Notes: generated by a model not told the origin, from the letters alone. Shown: positions 24,261 to 34,293, numbered from the stretch's first letter. The stretch is 64,000 nt of DNA from Nitrospira sp. (GCA_029194535.1 JARFXR010000001.1:2426721-2490720); one strand, 5' to 3'. Translations and numbers: made by a program.

Positions 24261-27200
24261 CTAAGACGGCTCGCGGCATCCCATAACCAGATTCTTCATT
24301 TTTCCCGCGAAATCGGCGATTGTGCCCTTCGCCTGGTCCCAGGGAGAGGGATCGACCCGATAGGTCGGCGCCTTCGCAGTGCCGCCGATGCGTACCGCGA
24401 ACGGCAGAGCCGCAAAGCCGTCAGGCAACAGCAGCACGGCGGACATGCAGGGGATCTTGAGGTTCTGCCTGAACGTGGGGCCGATCTTGACAAAGACGAT
24501 TCCATCGAGCGTTCCGTCCGACCCGATTTTCCCGCTTCCCTCAAGTGAGGAGACAGACCCGGTCGCGCCGATCCGATTCACGTGAATGTCGCCCGCCTCC
24601 CCACGTACCTCTCCCCGGAATTCGGAGAATCCCATTCGGTTGAATTCTTCGATATGGGTTTCCCTTGCGAGAAAATTCGCAAGCGGCATGCGAGTGAATT
24701 GTCCCCCCGTAATGGTGAAGTCGAGCGATCCCTTCATCTGTTCCTCAGGCCGCGTTCCACCCGGAACCATATTGCCGGAGGTTCGAAAGGATCCGACCCC
24801 GGTCATGCGCGCCGTCTCGCCCGGTTCGATCGTGTTCAGAATCGTTTCGATGTTCAAGCCCTCGCCCTTGCCCGTCCATTCGAGACGACCCCTCCCCTGC
24901 CGGCCGGTCAACGCCATCGTCCCCTCGACCTGTCCGTCGGCCAGACCGGTCGGATCAACCGCCAGATGGATCCGCTCTTCCGTTCCCCGTACCGTCAGCC
25001 GGCCGGGACCGATCATGAGACGTCCGTAGGAGACAGTGCCGATCGAGAGCGCGCCGTCGAGGTGCTTGAATAAGATCGGCGCAACGGACTGTGTACCGGG
25101 AGGCTGCTTCGAGAGCAGCGCGGCATACCAGGCCGCATCCAAGGAAGCCACCTTTCCTTCGAATTCGGCTGCCGATTGTTTCCCAAAGCTGAAGCGACCG
25201 CTCACTGCCGCGTGATCAGTCGTGCCGTGGGGTCGATCGGCCGTCAGCGTCAGCTTGGAGAGGGCCAGCGTCGCCTCGTGCCAGCTCACGTCCTGCTCGA
25301 GCCGAACGGTGGCTTCACCAGGGCCTCCGTCTTTTCGAGAGACGCGTACCGGCCCGATGGTTTCCTCTCCGCTCACGGTCACGTTCCCATTCCGCATATC
25401 CAGCGCGGCTCTCAAATCGGCGTTCAGCGCGACGGGACCGGCATGACGCCCCGGCAGCGCTCCGTACAGGTCGAGGCCTGGCCCACAGTCCAGATTCTTG
25501 ACGACGATGCGGGCCGTCGCTTCGGCCTCAGATGCCACAATCGGCCAGTGCCCCCACACCGTCATCGTGCCCGCCGCCTTCGTCGCATGCGTGAATGTGA
25601 AGGCCAGCGGATCCAGCTTGACGGCCGTCCTGGGTCCGTTCACCTCCACCGTACCCCGCACGTCGACGTCGTACGTCATGACGTGCGGGGGAAGCGGTTT
25701 GAGCCGAAGTTTGCGGGACCGAATACCGATCCGTAAAGAGATAGGGGAACCGCCCCCCTGACTCGATGCCCGCACCTCGGCCGTGAGGATACCGCCGGCT
25801 ATCACTGTGCGTTTCGATGTGTCGAGCCGGCCCATCCGGACGAGGAACGCCGTGAGATCCCCCGAGCGGAACCGCGTGCGGAGATCCATCGCCCCCTCGG
25901 CCAAGTCGGCCGTGCCGCTGACACGCGCCTCGGCCAGCGCAGCCGCGCCGTCCAGCGCGCGTATATTCAACATATTCAGCTCAATGAGAGACGGGTTCTT
26001 CACAACAGCCTCGATTCGGGTACGCAACGTCAGGGGCTTGCTGATCCGCGCAACATCGGCATCGACGGTCACACGTTCGAGATCAAGATTTCCACCGATG
26101 GCCAGAGGCTCCGTGTCTCCCCACCAGCGGATCGTCAGCTGCGCATCGACGAATCCGCTCGTGATCCGATCCAGGACCGCGAGCTTCAGGAATTCGAGAC
26201 GCGCTCTGAGCTGCTCGATGTCCAATTGATGGATGTCGATCCCCAGAGTGGCCAATGGGCCGTCCTCCCGCGCGGCTGCGCGGCTTCGCTCCGTTCGACC
26301 CAAGGCCAGATGCATCGGATGATCCAAGACCGCCGTCAGGATCGGACGAGATTGTTGAACCGCTTGCAGCACGGCCCTCTCGACCTTGAGCACGCGGGCC
26401 GTTCGATCGACCAGCCCCGCTTGCCTGAGCACTAGCTCCACCGGAAGAGTCGGGCGAGGTTTCTTCGGGAGGTTGAAACTGATCTGACGACCCCGAAGAT
26501 CGATTTCCCAGTTGAGCGACGCACCGGTCATCGAAGCCTGTGCGGTTCCGTTGAAATGGCCATGGTGGAAACCGGCCTTTGTCCACCGAGTCAGCAGGGG
26601 GTTGAGCGCGCTCGCGTGCAGATCGTTCAGCACGAGCGAGCCGTGCAGGTCGAGATCCGCGGCCGGAGCGGCCAGATTGATCGTCCCGGCACATTCCAAC
26701 GTCCCCTTGGAGCGTTCGCCGGAGACCGACGCCGTCGTCACGAACGAAGAAATTCTGAGTCGGGTGAAATTCGTCAACGTCCCGCTGGCGACATGCTCGA
26801 ACGTCACCGGCGGTCCCGGCTCGGATCCTTCGACGTCCATGACGAGATCCGAGACTCTCAACCGGACGGACAGATCCACCGCGTTCCCGCTGCTCCGCCC
26901 GGACACCGTCATGACCCCTCCCACTCGTCCCGCTTGCAGATCGTCCAATCCGTTCCAACGGAACGCATCGAACCAACGGCGTAGGTCGGCGACACTCAGA
27001 TCGTTGACTGTGATCGCCCAATCGGCCTGAGCGGGTTTCAGCGGTTCCGGATCTTCCCGTTCGGCAGGGCCGGCGCCGAGTTTAAACGCCAGCGTCCGCT
27101 TCAGTTCTCCCGTCAGCCAGAGCTTGCGCTGGTCCGCCACGTGCATATCGAATATCTCCAACGTCAGATCGCGGGAATCACTGTCGAACGTCGCGGTCTG

Positions 27201-28295
27201 GGCAAGGTCGATATCCAACGGAGGCGTGACGGTCCGGTCGACCAGAACCTGCAATTGCTCTCCGGCGAGGACCGAGCGAACCGCATAGCGTGATCCAACG
27301 GCATGGACATCGATATATCCGCCGACGTGCGAGGCGCGAAGGCGAAAGGCCTGTTGCTCGTCCATCAGCAGATTGAGAGCCTGCTCCGTCACCTCGTGAA
27401 TCCTCACTCCAAGATCCGTTTCCGTTCCTTCCGGCGATCCGATCCTCCGCAGCGTCACGGCCGCATCAAGCAGGCGACGCTCTCCCAGGCGGGCGGTGAC
27501 GACCGCCTCGGCCTGCAGGGCCGCGGCCACGAGGTCGTAGTTGCCGGTGATTCGCTGATCGAACGAGAGGATGCCCGACAGCATTCCGTTCGCGTTCAGG
27601 GGCGACTCTCGAACAATCACTTCATTCGCCGTGTCCCATTCGATTCGCCTCCCGCTCTGGTCCTGTCCAACTGAACCGGTCACGGCCATTCGCCCTGCCC
27701 AGCGATTCCCGCTCGCCTGTTGCCGAACCATGATGTCTCCTTGCCCATCGACGGCGCCGCTTCGCCCCAATCCGATGTCCTCCACCGTCATCTGCACCTC
27801 CGTGACGGCGACATCCGTCTGGTCCGTCTTGACGAAGAGAGCGCCCTCGTCCATGTGACCGCGGCGAACGGCCCAGGGCAACGGAATCTTCGCGGTGGAG
27901 ACGTCTGCGACTGTTCCGCTTTCATTCGGGGAAACGACGATGCCGATTTCCGCATGCTCGATCCTGACGTCGTCGATGAACAGCAGTCGCTCGCGGAGCG
28001 ACCGCACGGCGGACAAACTGAGACGAAGCCGGCCGACGGTGACAGTCAGGCCTCTGTCAGGCCGCCGGTACGAAAGACCCGTGATGTCGACCGCAACGGG
28101 AAGCGTCAACGATCCGTTCTCCGCGCGAAGTTCGCCTGGGAGCAGGCTGTCCGCGAGAGGGACGATCACGTGCCTGAAGGCATGCGCTGTCTGAAGGTAC
28201 AGCACGAAGAGGATCAGACCCAGGCCCGATCCTAACAGGACATAGCCGATGGTGCGGAGGCGCGGATAGCGCCGGGTGGAACGGGCCCCTGTCAT
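24261..28295 (-). CDS. Very large AsmA/TamB-like envelope protein
   Basis: A protein of about 1344 residues with one N-terminal membrane helix (IGYVLLGSGLGLILFVLYLQ), then a long periplasmic beta-rich body. The opening ADSLLPGELRAENGSLTLPVAVDITGLSYRRP and the C-terminal block FRGEVRGEAGDIHVNRIGATGS...LDGIVFVKIGP follow the AsmA-like pattern seen in YhdP/TamB/YdbH proteins, which form hydrophobic grooves carrying phospholipids between inner and outer membranes. The start is the ATG at 28295; a GTG four codons upstream is also possible and neither has a good ribosome site. It is probably transcribed alone. Confidence 0.82.
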   Translation of the reverse strand: MTGARSTRRYPRLRTIGYVLLGSGLGLILFVLYLQTAHAFRHVIVPLADSLLPGELRAENGSLTLPVAVDITGLSYRRPDRGLTVTVGRLRLSLSAVRSLRERLLFIDDVRIEHAEIGIVVSPNESGTVADVSTAKIPLPWAVRRGHMDEGALFVKTDQTDVAVTEVQMTVEDIGLGRSGAVDGQGDIMVRQQASGNRWAGRMAVTGSVGQDQSGRRIEWDTANEVIVRESPLNANGMLSGILSFDQRITGNYDLVAAALQAEAVVTARLGERRLLDAAVTLRRIGSPEGTETDLGVRIHEVTEQALNLLMDEQQAFRLRASHVGGYIDVHAVGSRYAVRSVLAGEQLQVLVDRTVTPPLDIDLAQTATFDSDSRDLTLEIFDMHVADQRKLWLTGELKRTLAFKLGAGPAEREDPEPLKPAQADWAITVNDLSVADLRRWFDAFRWNGLDDLQAGRVGGVMTVSGRSSGNAVDLSVRLRVSDLVMDVEGSEPGPPVTFEHVASGTLTNFTRLRISSFVTTASVSGERSKGTLECAGTINLAAPAADLDLHGSLVLNDLHASALNPLLTRWTKAGFHHGHFNGTAQASMTGASLNWEIDLRGRQISFNLPKKPRPTLPVELVLRQAGLVDRTARVLKVERAVLQAVQQSRPILTAVLDHPMHLALGRTERSRAAAREDGPLATLGIDIHQLDIEQLRARLEFLKLAVLDRITSGFVDAQLTIRWWGDTEPLAIGGNLDLERVTVDADVARISKPLTLRTRIEAVVKNPSLIELNMLNIRALDGAAALAEARVSGTADLAEGAMDLRTRFRSGDLTAFLVRMGRLDTSKRTVIAGGILTAEVRASSQGGGSPISLRIGIRSRKLRLKPLPPHVMTYDVDVRGTVEVNGPRTAVKLDPLAFTFTHATKAAGTMTVWGHWPIVASEAEATARIVVKNLDCGPGLDLYGALPGRHAGPVALNADLRAALDMRNGNVTVSGEETIGPVRVSRKDGGPGEATVRLEQDVSWHEATLALSKLTLTADRPHGTTDHAAVSGRFSFGKQSAAEFEGKVASLDAAWYAALLSKQPPGTQSVAPILFKHLDGALSIGTVSYGRLMIGPGRLTVRGTEERIHLAVDPTGLADGQVEGTMALTGRQGRGRLEWTGKGEGLNIETILNTIEPGETARMTGVGSFRTSGNMVPGGTRPEEQMKGSLDFTITGGQFTRMPLANFLARETHIEEFNRMGFSEFRGEVRGEAGDIHVNRIGATGSVSSLEGSGKIGSDGTLDGIVFVKIGPTFRQNLKIPCMSAVLLLPDGFAALPFAVRIGGTAKAPTYRVDPSPWDQAKGTIADFAGKMKNLVMGCREPS

Positions 28296-28347
28296 AGCAG
28301 TCGGCACTCTACGGCACAGGATGCCGGAGGAGCAACAATAGAGAGGG

Positions 28348-29181
28348 CTAATAGTGGAAGGACAGTCCGCCCACGATGTGGTTGATGCTGTAGGTGCCTT
28401 GAAAGCCGGTCAGCGCCCCGGTATCGGCGACGAAATCAAAGGTCGCCCGGTTGTATTTGTATTCGGCAAAGAGGCCGATCCGGTCGGTTACGTAGTAGCG
28501 CAATCCGCCGAGGACGTTGAGGCCGGGCACAAAATTATCGCGAGCCGTAAAGCTGCTATTGGAGATATAGGTCCAATTGATACCGAGTCCGATCCCGGCG
28601 TACGGCTGCAACCGGCAAAATTCCCGCTCGTACCGCATCTCCACTCGACGAGTCACCTGTTCCGTGTGATCGAGCGTCGTGGTGCATGAGAACTGCGCCC
28701 GGACGATCGCATTGACGGCCAAGGTCGTGACGCGCATGTAGCTTCCCGGCGCGGCTCCCTGCTGCTCAATATTGGGCGTCGTATTGAAGGCTTCGATTTC
28801 CACCCCGAACCAACTCAATTGATCGGAGAAGAATCCTCCGGCCTTGGCGCCATAGACCCCGGAGTCTGCAAGATTGCGGTTGCCGAAACTGTCACCGGCC
28901 AGGTTGCCGATGCCGTCGGTACTGAATGTTCCACCGAACGTATAGCCCCCGAACCCGGCGATATACCCTTCCGTCGGACGCACACGAATGACTTCAGAGT
29001 GTTTTTCCGGCTCAGGCGCGACCGCCTGAGCCGACTGCCTCATCCGCCCTTGGTCCGCGGAGGCCGGCGGCGAGGACTGGGCCGAGACGGCCGGCGGCAG
29101 CGCCGCCGACCATGCCCATCCGACCATGATCAACATTCCGCACCAAGCTGCACGTCTCGCTCGCAATCGGCGCTCCATCAT
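28348..29181 (-). CDS. Outer-membrane beta-barrel (opacity/OmpA-like)
   Basis: A 277-residue protein. The signal peptide (WCGMLIMVGWAWSAALPPAVSAQ) is followed by a short linker and an eight-strand type barrel: GYIAGFGGYTFGGTFS, GVYGAKAGGFFSDQLSWFGVEIEAF, LQPYAGIGLGINWTYIS, GLNVLGGLRYYVTDRIGLFAEYKYNRA, ending INHIVGGLSFHY. Two or three Cys lie in an outside loop region. The start follows AAGGAGA by 5 nt. Confidence 0.88.
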   Translation of the reverse strand: MMERRLRARRAAWCGMLIMVGWAWSAALPPAVSAQSSPPASADQGRMRQSAQAVAPEPEKHSEVIRVRPTEGYIAGFGGYTFGGTFSTDGIGNLAGDSFGNRNLADSGVYGAKAGGFFSDQLSWFGVEIEAFNTTPNIEQQGAAPGSYMRVTTLAVNAIVRAQFSCTTTLDHTEQVTRRVEMRYEREFCRLQPYAGIGLGINWTYISNSSFTARDNFVPGLNVLGGLRYYVTDRIGLFAEYKYNRATFDFVADTGALTGFQGTYSINHIVGGLSFHY

Positions 29182-29281
29182 CGTCGTCTCCTTGAAATTC
29201 CGTCTGGCTCTTCTGCTGACTCTTCTGCGACTTCATGAGTCCTGCACCGCCCGCTCAACGGCACTCACACCATCTGGGCGA

Positions 29282-29719
29282 TCATTCGGTTCTCATCAAT
29301 TCCCCGTGAAAGCGGTCTCCTGTCTGTCGGTTGACCGCCTGGATAAAGAGGAGCGGCTTTCCCTTCTTGTCGTGGAGAGTGCCGGAGAGGGTTCGGAGAT
29401 CGGAGCCTCCCTCCAAACGACCATCCCGAACTCCGATATGCCCGCTACCGAGAACCGTATCGGAGGCAGTCTGACCGACGAAGTAATACGTGCCGTTGTC
29501 GCGAATCGTCAGCGTGACCTCTCCTGCAGGCAGGATCCGGCGTTCCTTCATGAGAACACCTCGCCACTCGCCGACAACGGCGTTGAGATCCTGGATCGGC
29601 ACCGTCGCCCAGCTCGACTCGTAGTGAACCGGTTCATGCGAGCATCCGCTCAACGCAACCAGGAGCAGGAGGCCGGACAGAAACCGCCATGTCTGCGGTA
29701 TATCACGATAGTGGTTCAT
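29282..29719 (-). CDS. Small lipoprotein, VGEWEG-type paralogue family (copy 3)
   Basis: A 145-residue lipoprotein with lipobox LVALSGC. The mature domain SSWATVPIQDLNAVVGEWRG, then IRDNGTYYFVGQTASDTVLGSG and IGVRDGRLEGGSDLRTLSGTL, closely parallels copy 2 at 21765. Its ATG overlaps the stop of the large sulfatase gene (ATGA), so the two are translationally coupled. This placement hints at a link with the sulfatase, but copies 1 and 2 stand elsewhere. Confidence 0.85.
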   Translation of the reverse strand: MNHYRDIPQTWRFLSGLLLLVALSGCSHEPVHYESSWATVPIQDLNAVVGEWRGVLMKERRILPAGEVTLTIRDNGTYYFVGQTASDTVLGSGHIGVRDGRLEGGSDLRTLSGTLHDKKGKPLLFIQAVNRQTGDRFHGELMRTE

Positions 29720-32088
29720 TTCGGTTCCGGCAGTTCGATGATGACGCGCTGAACCTTGCCCGTGAACCGTGAAGCTGCCTCGGCCCCGACCACCTCGACC
29801 ACCGGTGTCGCGAGATCCATGCCGACGTCGGCAGTCTCATCGGCCGAGAAGATCATGGGTTGAGTCCGTCCAATGCGCCCTTCTCCCACCTTGCGGTCGT
29901 TGATATACAGGGTGCCGGTGCCGCCTTTGCCCAATCCCCCGCCGTCGTAGGCAAATTCAAAACGGATCGTAGACTTGCCTGGTTTCAACGTCTCCGCTGA
30001 TGCGACGGTAAAGCGCTCCAGGCCCAGGAAGTTGTAATCATAGGCCGGCGCGCCGTCCTTCACGTACAAGGCCCAGCCGCCGAAGCGGCCGCCCTGCGCA
30101 ATGACGATGCCCTGCGCCTTGGCGCCCTCTGAGACGTCCACTTCGGCCGTGATCGTTTTCGACCGGTTCTTGATGTTGAGAAACGTGTTTTCCGTCATGC
30201 CCGTCATGCCGTCGGCCAGCGTCAGGGAGGTACGACCCGCCATCAGATCCGGCCGGCTGACCGTGGCCGGGATGAACCGCTCGAATACCCGGTCGTCGAT
30301 CGGCAGGACATGGTTTTTCTCGGCCTCGCGCATGAAGAGCGCCTTCAGGTCGGCCAGTTTCTTGGGATACTTCGCCGAGAGATCGTGGACCAGACTGAAG
30401 TCGCGCGTGGTGTCATACAGTTCCCAGATGTCCTCGGCCAGCGGCCGGCGAGGCTCCCGCTCCCAGGGCGCCCGATGGATGGTCCTGGCGAGCCAACCGT
30501 CCCGATACATGGCGCGGTTGCCGAACATTTCAAAGTACTGGGTCGTATGCCGATCCTTCGCCTGAGGACGATCAAAGGAATACAGCATGCTCACCCCGTC
30601 CATCGGACGTTGGATGGTGCCGTTCACGACCTTCGGTTCCGGAAGACCTGCGGCCTGGAGAATGGTCGGCGCGACGTCGATCACATGGGTGAACTGCGTG
30701 CGCAGCTCCCCTTTGGACGTGATCCCCTTGGGCCAGCGGACGGCCATGCCGACCTTCGTCCCGCCGAAATCGGATCCCATCTGTTTGGTCCATTGATAGG
30801 GAGTGTCCATCGCCACGGCCCAGCCGGCCGCCATGTGCGGGTAGGTGTGGGGTCCGCCCCACTGGTCGAGGTGTTTGAGCATGTCCGCCACTTGCTCTTG
30901 AACCCCGTTGAAGTAGGTCATCTCGCTGTACATGCCGTTCGAGCCGCCCTCGGCGCTGGTCCCATTGTCGCCGTAAATCAGAAAGACGAGCGTGTTGTCG
31001 AGCTGCCCGGTCTCGCCGATGGCCTCGACGACTCGACCGATTTCATGGTCGGTCATTTCGATGAAGGCGGCGAACACTTCAAACTGACGCGTGAACAGTG
31101 TTCTTTCGTCATCGCTCAGGCTCTTCCAGTCGCGGATGGCCTCCGGCTTCGGTGCCAGCGCGGTCCCGTTGGGCACGACGCCCCGTTCGATCTGACGCGC
31201 GAGGATCTCCTCGCGCAGCTGGTCCCACCCCTCGTCGAATTTGCCCTTCCAGCGCGCGATCCACTCCTTAGGCACATGATGCGGCGCATGCGTGGCGCCC
31301 GGCGCAAAATAGGCAAAGAAGGGCTTTTCAGGCGTGAGGGCTTTTTGGTATTTGATCCAGGCCACCGCCTGGTCGGTCATGTCGGTCAGAAAGTGATAAT
31401 CGGGGTCCGCCGGCAGTTCGACCGGATGGACACCGTCGTAGATGAACGGCGCCCATTGATTCGTCTCACCGCCGAGAAAGCCGTAGAACTTGTCGAAGCC
31501 TTGGCGGGTCGGCCAGCGGTCGAACGGTCCCGACACGTTCGCTTCCCAGGCGGCGAGTTCATGCCACTTGCCGAACGCGCCCGTGCTGTAGCCGTTCAAG
31601 CGCAACATCTCGGCCAGCGGCGCGACATTGTTGGGGATCTGTCCCGTGTTCCCAGGGAACGCCGTGCCGGTTTCGATGATCGAGCCCATGTTGTTGACGT
31701 GATGATTGCGCCCGCTCTTGAGCGCGGCGCGGGTCGGAGAACAGACGGCCGTCGTATGAAAATTGTTGTAATACAATCCCTCTCTGGCAATGCGATCGAA
31801 GGCCGGCGTTTCGACCGGCCCTCCGAACGTACTGGTACCGGCGAAGCCGAGATCGTCGACGAGCACGACGAGCACATTCGGCGCACCGGCCGGCGCCGTG
31901 ACCTCGAAGTGAGGCGGCGCCTTCGCCTTGCGCACGTCCAGCTCATTGTACAGAGGCCGCTTGGGCTGTTGAATCGGCAAGACCGTCCGATCCAACTGGT
32001 CCGCAGCATCGACATTCGTCGCCATCATCATGATCGACAGGGCCAGCGACGGCATGAGACTGAAGCGGTTCATCATCCATACCTTCAT
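29716..32088 (-). CDS. Large exported arylsulfatase (copy 3)
   Basis: The start at MKVWMMNRFS has GGAAGGGGG upstream; an ATG six codons earlier is possible. A signal peptide ending NVDAAD precedes NVLVVLVDDLGF. The modified residue is Cys116 in CSPTRAALKSGR. GAFGKWHEL and YGDNGTSAEGG supply further active-site positions. 790 residues, much longer than the two others; the C-terminal 200 residues (FLNIKNRSKTITAEVDV onward) form an added beta-sandwich-like region. It belongs to the large atsA-type class, diverged from copies 1 and 2. Periplasmic hydrolysis of sulfate esters is expected. Confidence 0.93.
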   Translation of the reverse strand: MKVWMMNRFSLMPSLALSIMMMATNVDAADQLDRTVLPIQQPKRPLYNELDVRKAKAPPHFEVTAPAGAPNVLVVLVDDLGFAGTSTFGGPVETPAFDRIAREGLYYNNFHTTAVCSPTRAALKSGRNHHVNNMGSIIETGTAFPGNTGQIPNNVAPLAEMLRLNGYSTGAFGKWHELAAWEANVSGPFDRWPTRQGFDKFYGFLGGETNQWAPFIYDGVHPVELPADPDYHFLTDMTDQAVAWIKYQKALTPEKPFFAYFAPGATHAPHHVPKEWIARWKGKFDEGWDQLREEILARQIERGVVPNGTALAPKPEAIRDWKSLSDDERTLFTRQFEVFAAFIEMTDHEIGRVVEAIGETGQLDNTLVFLIYGDNGTSAEGGSNGMYSEMTYFNGVQEQVADMLKHLDQWGGPHTYPHMAAGWAVAMDTPYQWTKQMGSDFGGTKVGMAVRWPKGITSKGELRTQFTHVIDVAPTILQAAGLPEPKVVNGTIQRPMDGVSMLYSFDRPQAKDRHTTQYFEMFGNRAMYRDGWLARTIHRAPWEREPRRPLAEDIWELYDTTRDFSLVHDLSAKYPKKLADLKALFMREAEKNHVLPIDDRVFERFIPATVSRPDLMAGRTSLTLADGMTGMTENTFLNIKNRSKTITAEVDVSEGAKAQGIVIAQGGRFGGWALYVKDGAPAYDYNFLGLERFTVASAETLKPGKSTIRFEFAYDGGGLGKGGTGTLYINDRKVGEGRIGRTQPMIFSADETADVGMDLATPVVEVVGAEAASRFTGKVQRVIIELPEPK

Positions 32089-32130
32089 CGCGGTTCCCCC
32101 TTCCATTCACTTTCTATGCTCTCCGGCGCG

Positions 32131-32907
32131 TCACTTCATGCCGGCCAAGACATCCAGCAGCGCTTGATCCGCGAAATCGACTTTGATCAACCCGTAGCGC
32201 GGATAGTCCAGATCGACGATGAGAAAGATGGTCACGGTCATCACCAGCGCAAACACCAGCAGATGCAGCCGGACATGGCGTGCCTGGGTGCCGGACAGCA
32301 CATACCCGGCCAAGAGCGAGCAGGACAAGCTCAGCAGCAACAGCATGGTCATAATGAGCTTCGGCGTATGCGTCTGTGCCGCGATGCTGCGCCTGGTCGC
32401 GACGTCGATCATTGCATTCACCGGGGATAGCACGAGGTCCGTCAGTTCGCGATCCATCTCGCCAAGAGCGGCGACTGTTCCCGACCAGATCTCGCGTTGA
32501 ACGCCGGTCGCAATCGCCGCCTGCTTACCGGAAGCCTCCAGGTCAGGTAGAGCCTGAATGACACCGATCCGCGCTTCCAAATATCGGCGATATTGGTCGC
32601 GCAATGCCGGTTGCCTGGCGGCGGGCAACAGGTCCAAACGCAGGTAAGAGGTGCCGATGGTATTGGCTTCCTCCACGACCAACTGTCGCCGCAATTCAAA
32701 ACGGTCCGCCGCGCCGGAAAAGGTGAACGCAATCATCAGGCCCATCAAGCCGAAGATGGCGGCTTCCACCGCGGTCAGCCTCGTGATCGTCGAGTCGCTG
32801 TTCTGCGCCCGGTCCCTGCGCCCCAGCCGTTGCCCGATGAGCAGGCACAGAACCATGCCGACGAACAGGCCGAGGAGCAGCAGCTCCGCACTCGTGTTAT
32901 AGCTCAT
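32131..32907 (-). CDS. Membrane protein, DUF4239 (bestrophin-like)
   Basis: A 258-residue protein with four membrane segments: LLLLGLFVGMVLCLLIG near 10-25, AAIFGLMGLMIAFTFSGA near 50-66, and a C-terminal pair (LIMTMLLLLSLSCSLLAGYVL and LLVFALVMTVTIFLIVDLDYP). The middle part is a soluble helical domain. Topology and the closing DLDYPRYGLIKVD match DUF4239. Function is not established. It is 42 bp upstream of the sulfatase. Confidence 0.82.
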   Translation of the reverse strand: MSYNTSAELLLLGLFVGMVLCLLIGQRLGRRDRAQNSDSTITRLTAVEAAIFGLMGLMIAFTFSGAADRFELRRQLVVEEANTIGTSYLRLDLLPAARQPALRDQYRRYLEARIGVIQALPDLEASGKQAAIATGVQREIWSGTVAALGEMDRELTDLVLSPVNAMIDVATRRSIAAQTHTPKLIMTMLLLLSLSCSLLAGYVLSGTQARHVRLHLLVFALVMTVTIFLIVDLDYPRYGLIKVDFADQALLDVLAGMK

Positions 32908-32985
32908 GCATCTGCCTGTTCATTCGTCGCAATTTCTTCCAACCGGTCAACTGGGCCCATTCGCCGGCAACTGGTCAGGAGCCGG

Positions 32986-34293
32986 TCAGGCTTGCCCGGC
33001 CCCCTTGCCCCAAATGAAGCTCACCTGAAAGAAATTAATATAGGTTCCGGGAAATTGTCCGACCACCGCGCCGGTCAGGGGACCTCGATTCTGGTTCACC
33101 GGCAGGTCGCCGCCGTAGGCCAGTTCATAACTGAACGCCACGTTGAGCTTGGGACTGGCCTGCCATTCGGCGCCCAGCCCGAACCGGAACTGTTGGCCGA
33201 TCGGAAGCGTGACCGTGCGGTCCTGGTCCTTGAGCATGGAGCTGTCCCAGGCGAACCCGCTGTTGATGAGCCAGGCCTCCGTGACCCGATAGCGATTTCC
33301 CAAGGCCACGTGAAAGGTGTCCTGATAATTGATGTTGGTGGTCAGACTCGGATCTGCATTGCCTCCGGTGACGCCGACATCCACCTTGCCGAACTGGCTC
33401 CAGTCCTGCCAGCCGAAGTCCAGCATCATGGCCCAGTGGTCGGTAAACTCGTGGTAGGAACTGACCATGACCGACTGCGGCACGGTCATGCCCAGATCGA
33501 GTTCTCTGTTCAACAATCCGCGGTTCTGGAGCGCCGTTCCCAGGGGACCGGTCAGGTTGGTGAAAGTGGGGGTGGCTCCGAAGTCGAGCTTGATCTGCGA
33601 ATAGTAGGTGGCACCGAACCTGGTGCCCTTGCGAGGTTCGAAAAGCAGCCCGACATTGCCGCCGGCCCCGACCGTCGTGTCCGTCATCTGCATGTTTCCG
33701 TCCGGCACGTTGAGGAGCGCGCGATTGTTGACGGCGGCGCTGTAGTTCAGATAACCGATCATGACGTTCGCCGCGGCGCCGATGGACAGCTTCTCGTTGA
33801 TGCGATAGCTCAGCCCCGGCATCATGCTGACTCCGATCAGCGTATTTTCGAGCGCATAGTAGCGGCCGACCCATCCCGAGTCGTAGCTCATGCCGAGGCC
33901 AAAGTTCGAAAAGACGCCCAGCCCCACCTTCACGTCCTGGCCCAGGCCGTGAACGTAGAACAGGCTCATGCTCGGCAGCACGCCGACCGGATTGCCGCCG
34001 CTGTTCCCCTCCACGGTGGTACCGGTCGTGGGACTGAACCCGATGCCGGCCTGCAGCAGTTGCGCACCGGCCTGAAACTGATTACCCGTGAGCCGGCTCA
34101 TGCCGGCGGGATTCTTCAGCAACGTGGCCGGATCCTGGGCGCGAGAGGCCCAACCGGCGCTGGCAAGGCCCACGTCCGCGGTGGCGATCTCATAGAGGGA
34201 CAGGCCTCCGGCCCACGCCGGCGGCTCGAACAATAGGGCCAGAGCACAGACGACAAACCCGGCGTAGAACGCCGCAGATCCTAGTTTGCCCAT
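32986..34293 (-). CDS. FadL-family outer-membrane transporter
   Basis: A 435-residue protein. The signal (AFYAGFVVCALALLFEPPAWA) is followed by the FadL hatch pattern: GGLSLYEIATADVGLASAGWASRAQDPATLLKNPAGM. Barrel strands follow, such as KVGLGVFSNFGLGMSYDSGWVGRYY and LSIGAAANVMIGYLNYSAAV. FadL/TodX barrels take up long-chain fatty acids or other hydrophobic compounds. The last strand, VSFIWGKGAGQA, does not end in an aromatic residue. Start follows GGGAGGTG by 5 nt. Confidence 0.92.
   Translation of the reverse strand: MGKLGSAAFYAGFVVCALALLFEPPAWAGGLSLYEIATADVGLASAGWASRAQDPATLLKNPAGMSRLTGNQFQAGAQLLQAGIGFSPTTGTTVEGNSGGNPVGVLPSMSLFYVHGLGQDVKVGLGVFSNFGLGMSYDSGWVGRYYALENTLIGVSMMPGLSYRINEKLSIGAAANVMIGYLNYSAAVNNRALLNVPDGNMQMTDTTVGAGGNVGLLFEPRKGTRFGATYYSQIKLDFGATPTFTNLTGPLGTALQNRGLLNRELDLGMTVPQSVMVSSYHEFTDHWAMMLDFGWQDWSQFGKVDVGVTGGNADPSLTTNINYQDTFHVALGNRYRVTEAWLINSGFAWDSSMLKDQDRTVTLPIGQQFRFGLGAEWQASPKLNVAFSYELAYGGDLPVNQNRGPLTGAVVGQFPGTYINFFQVSFIWGKGAGQA

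Noticed and set aside
30310-32430. A 706-codon plus-strand open frame
   Set aside because: Antisense shadow of the large sulfatase; low-complexity Arg/Gly/His composition and no motif.
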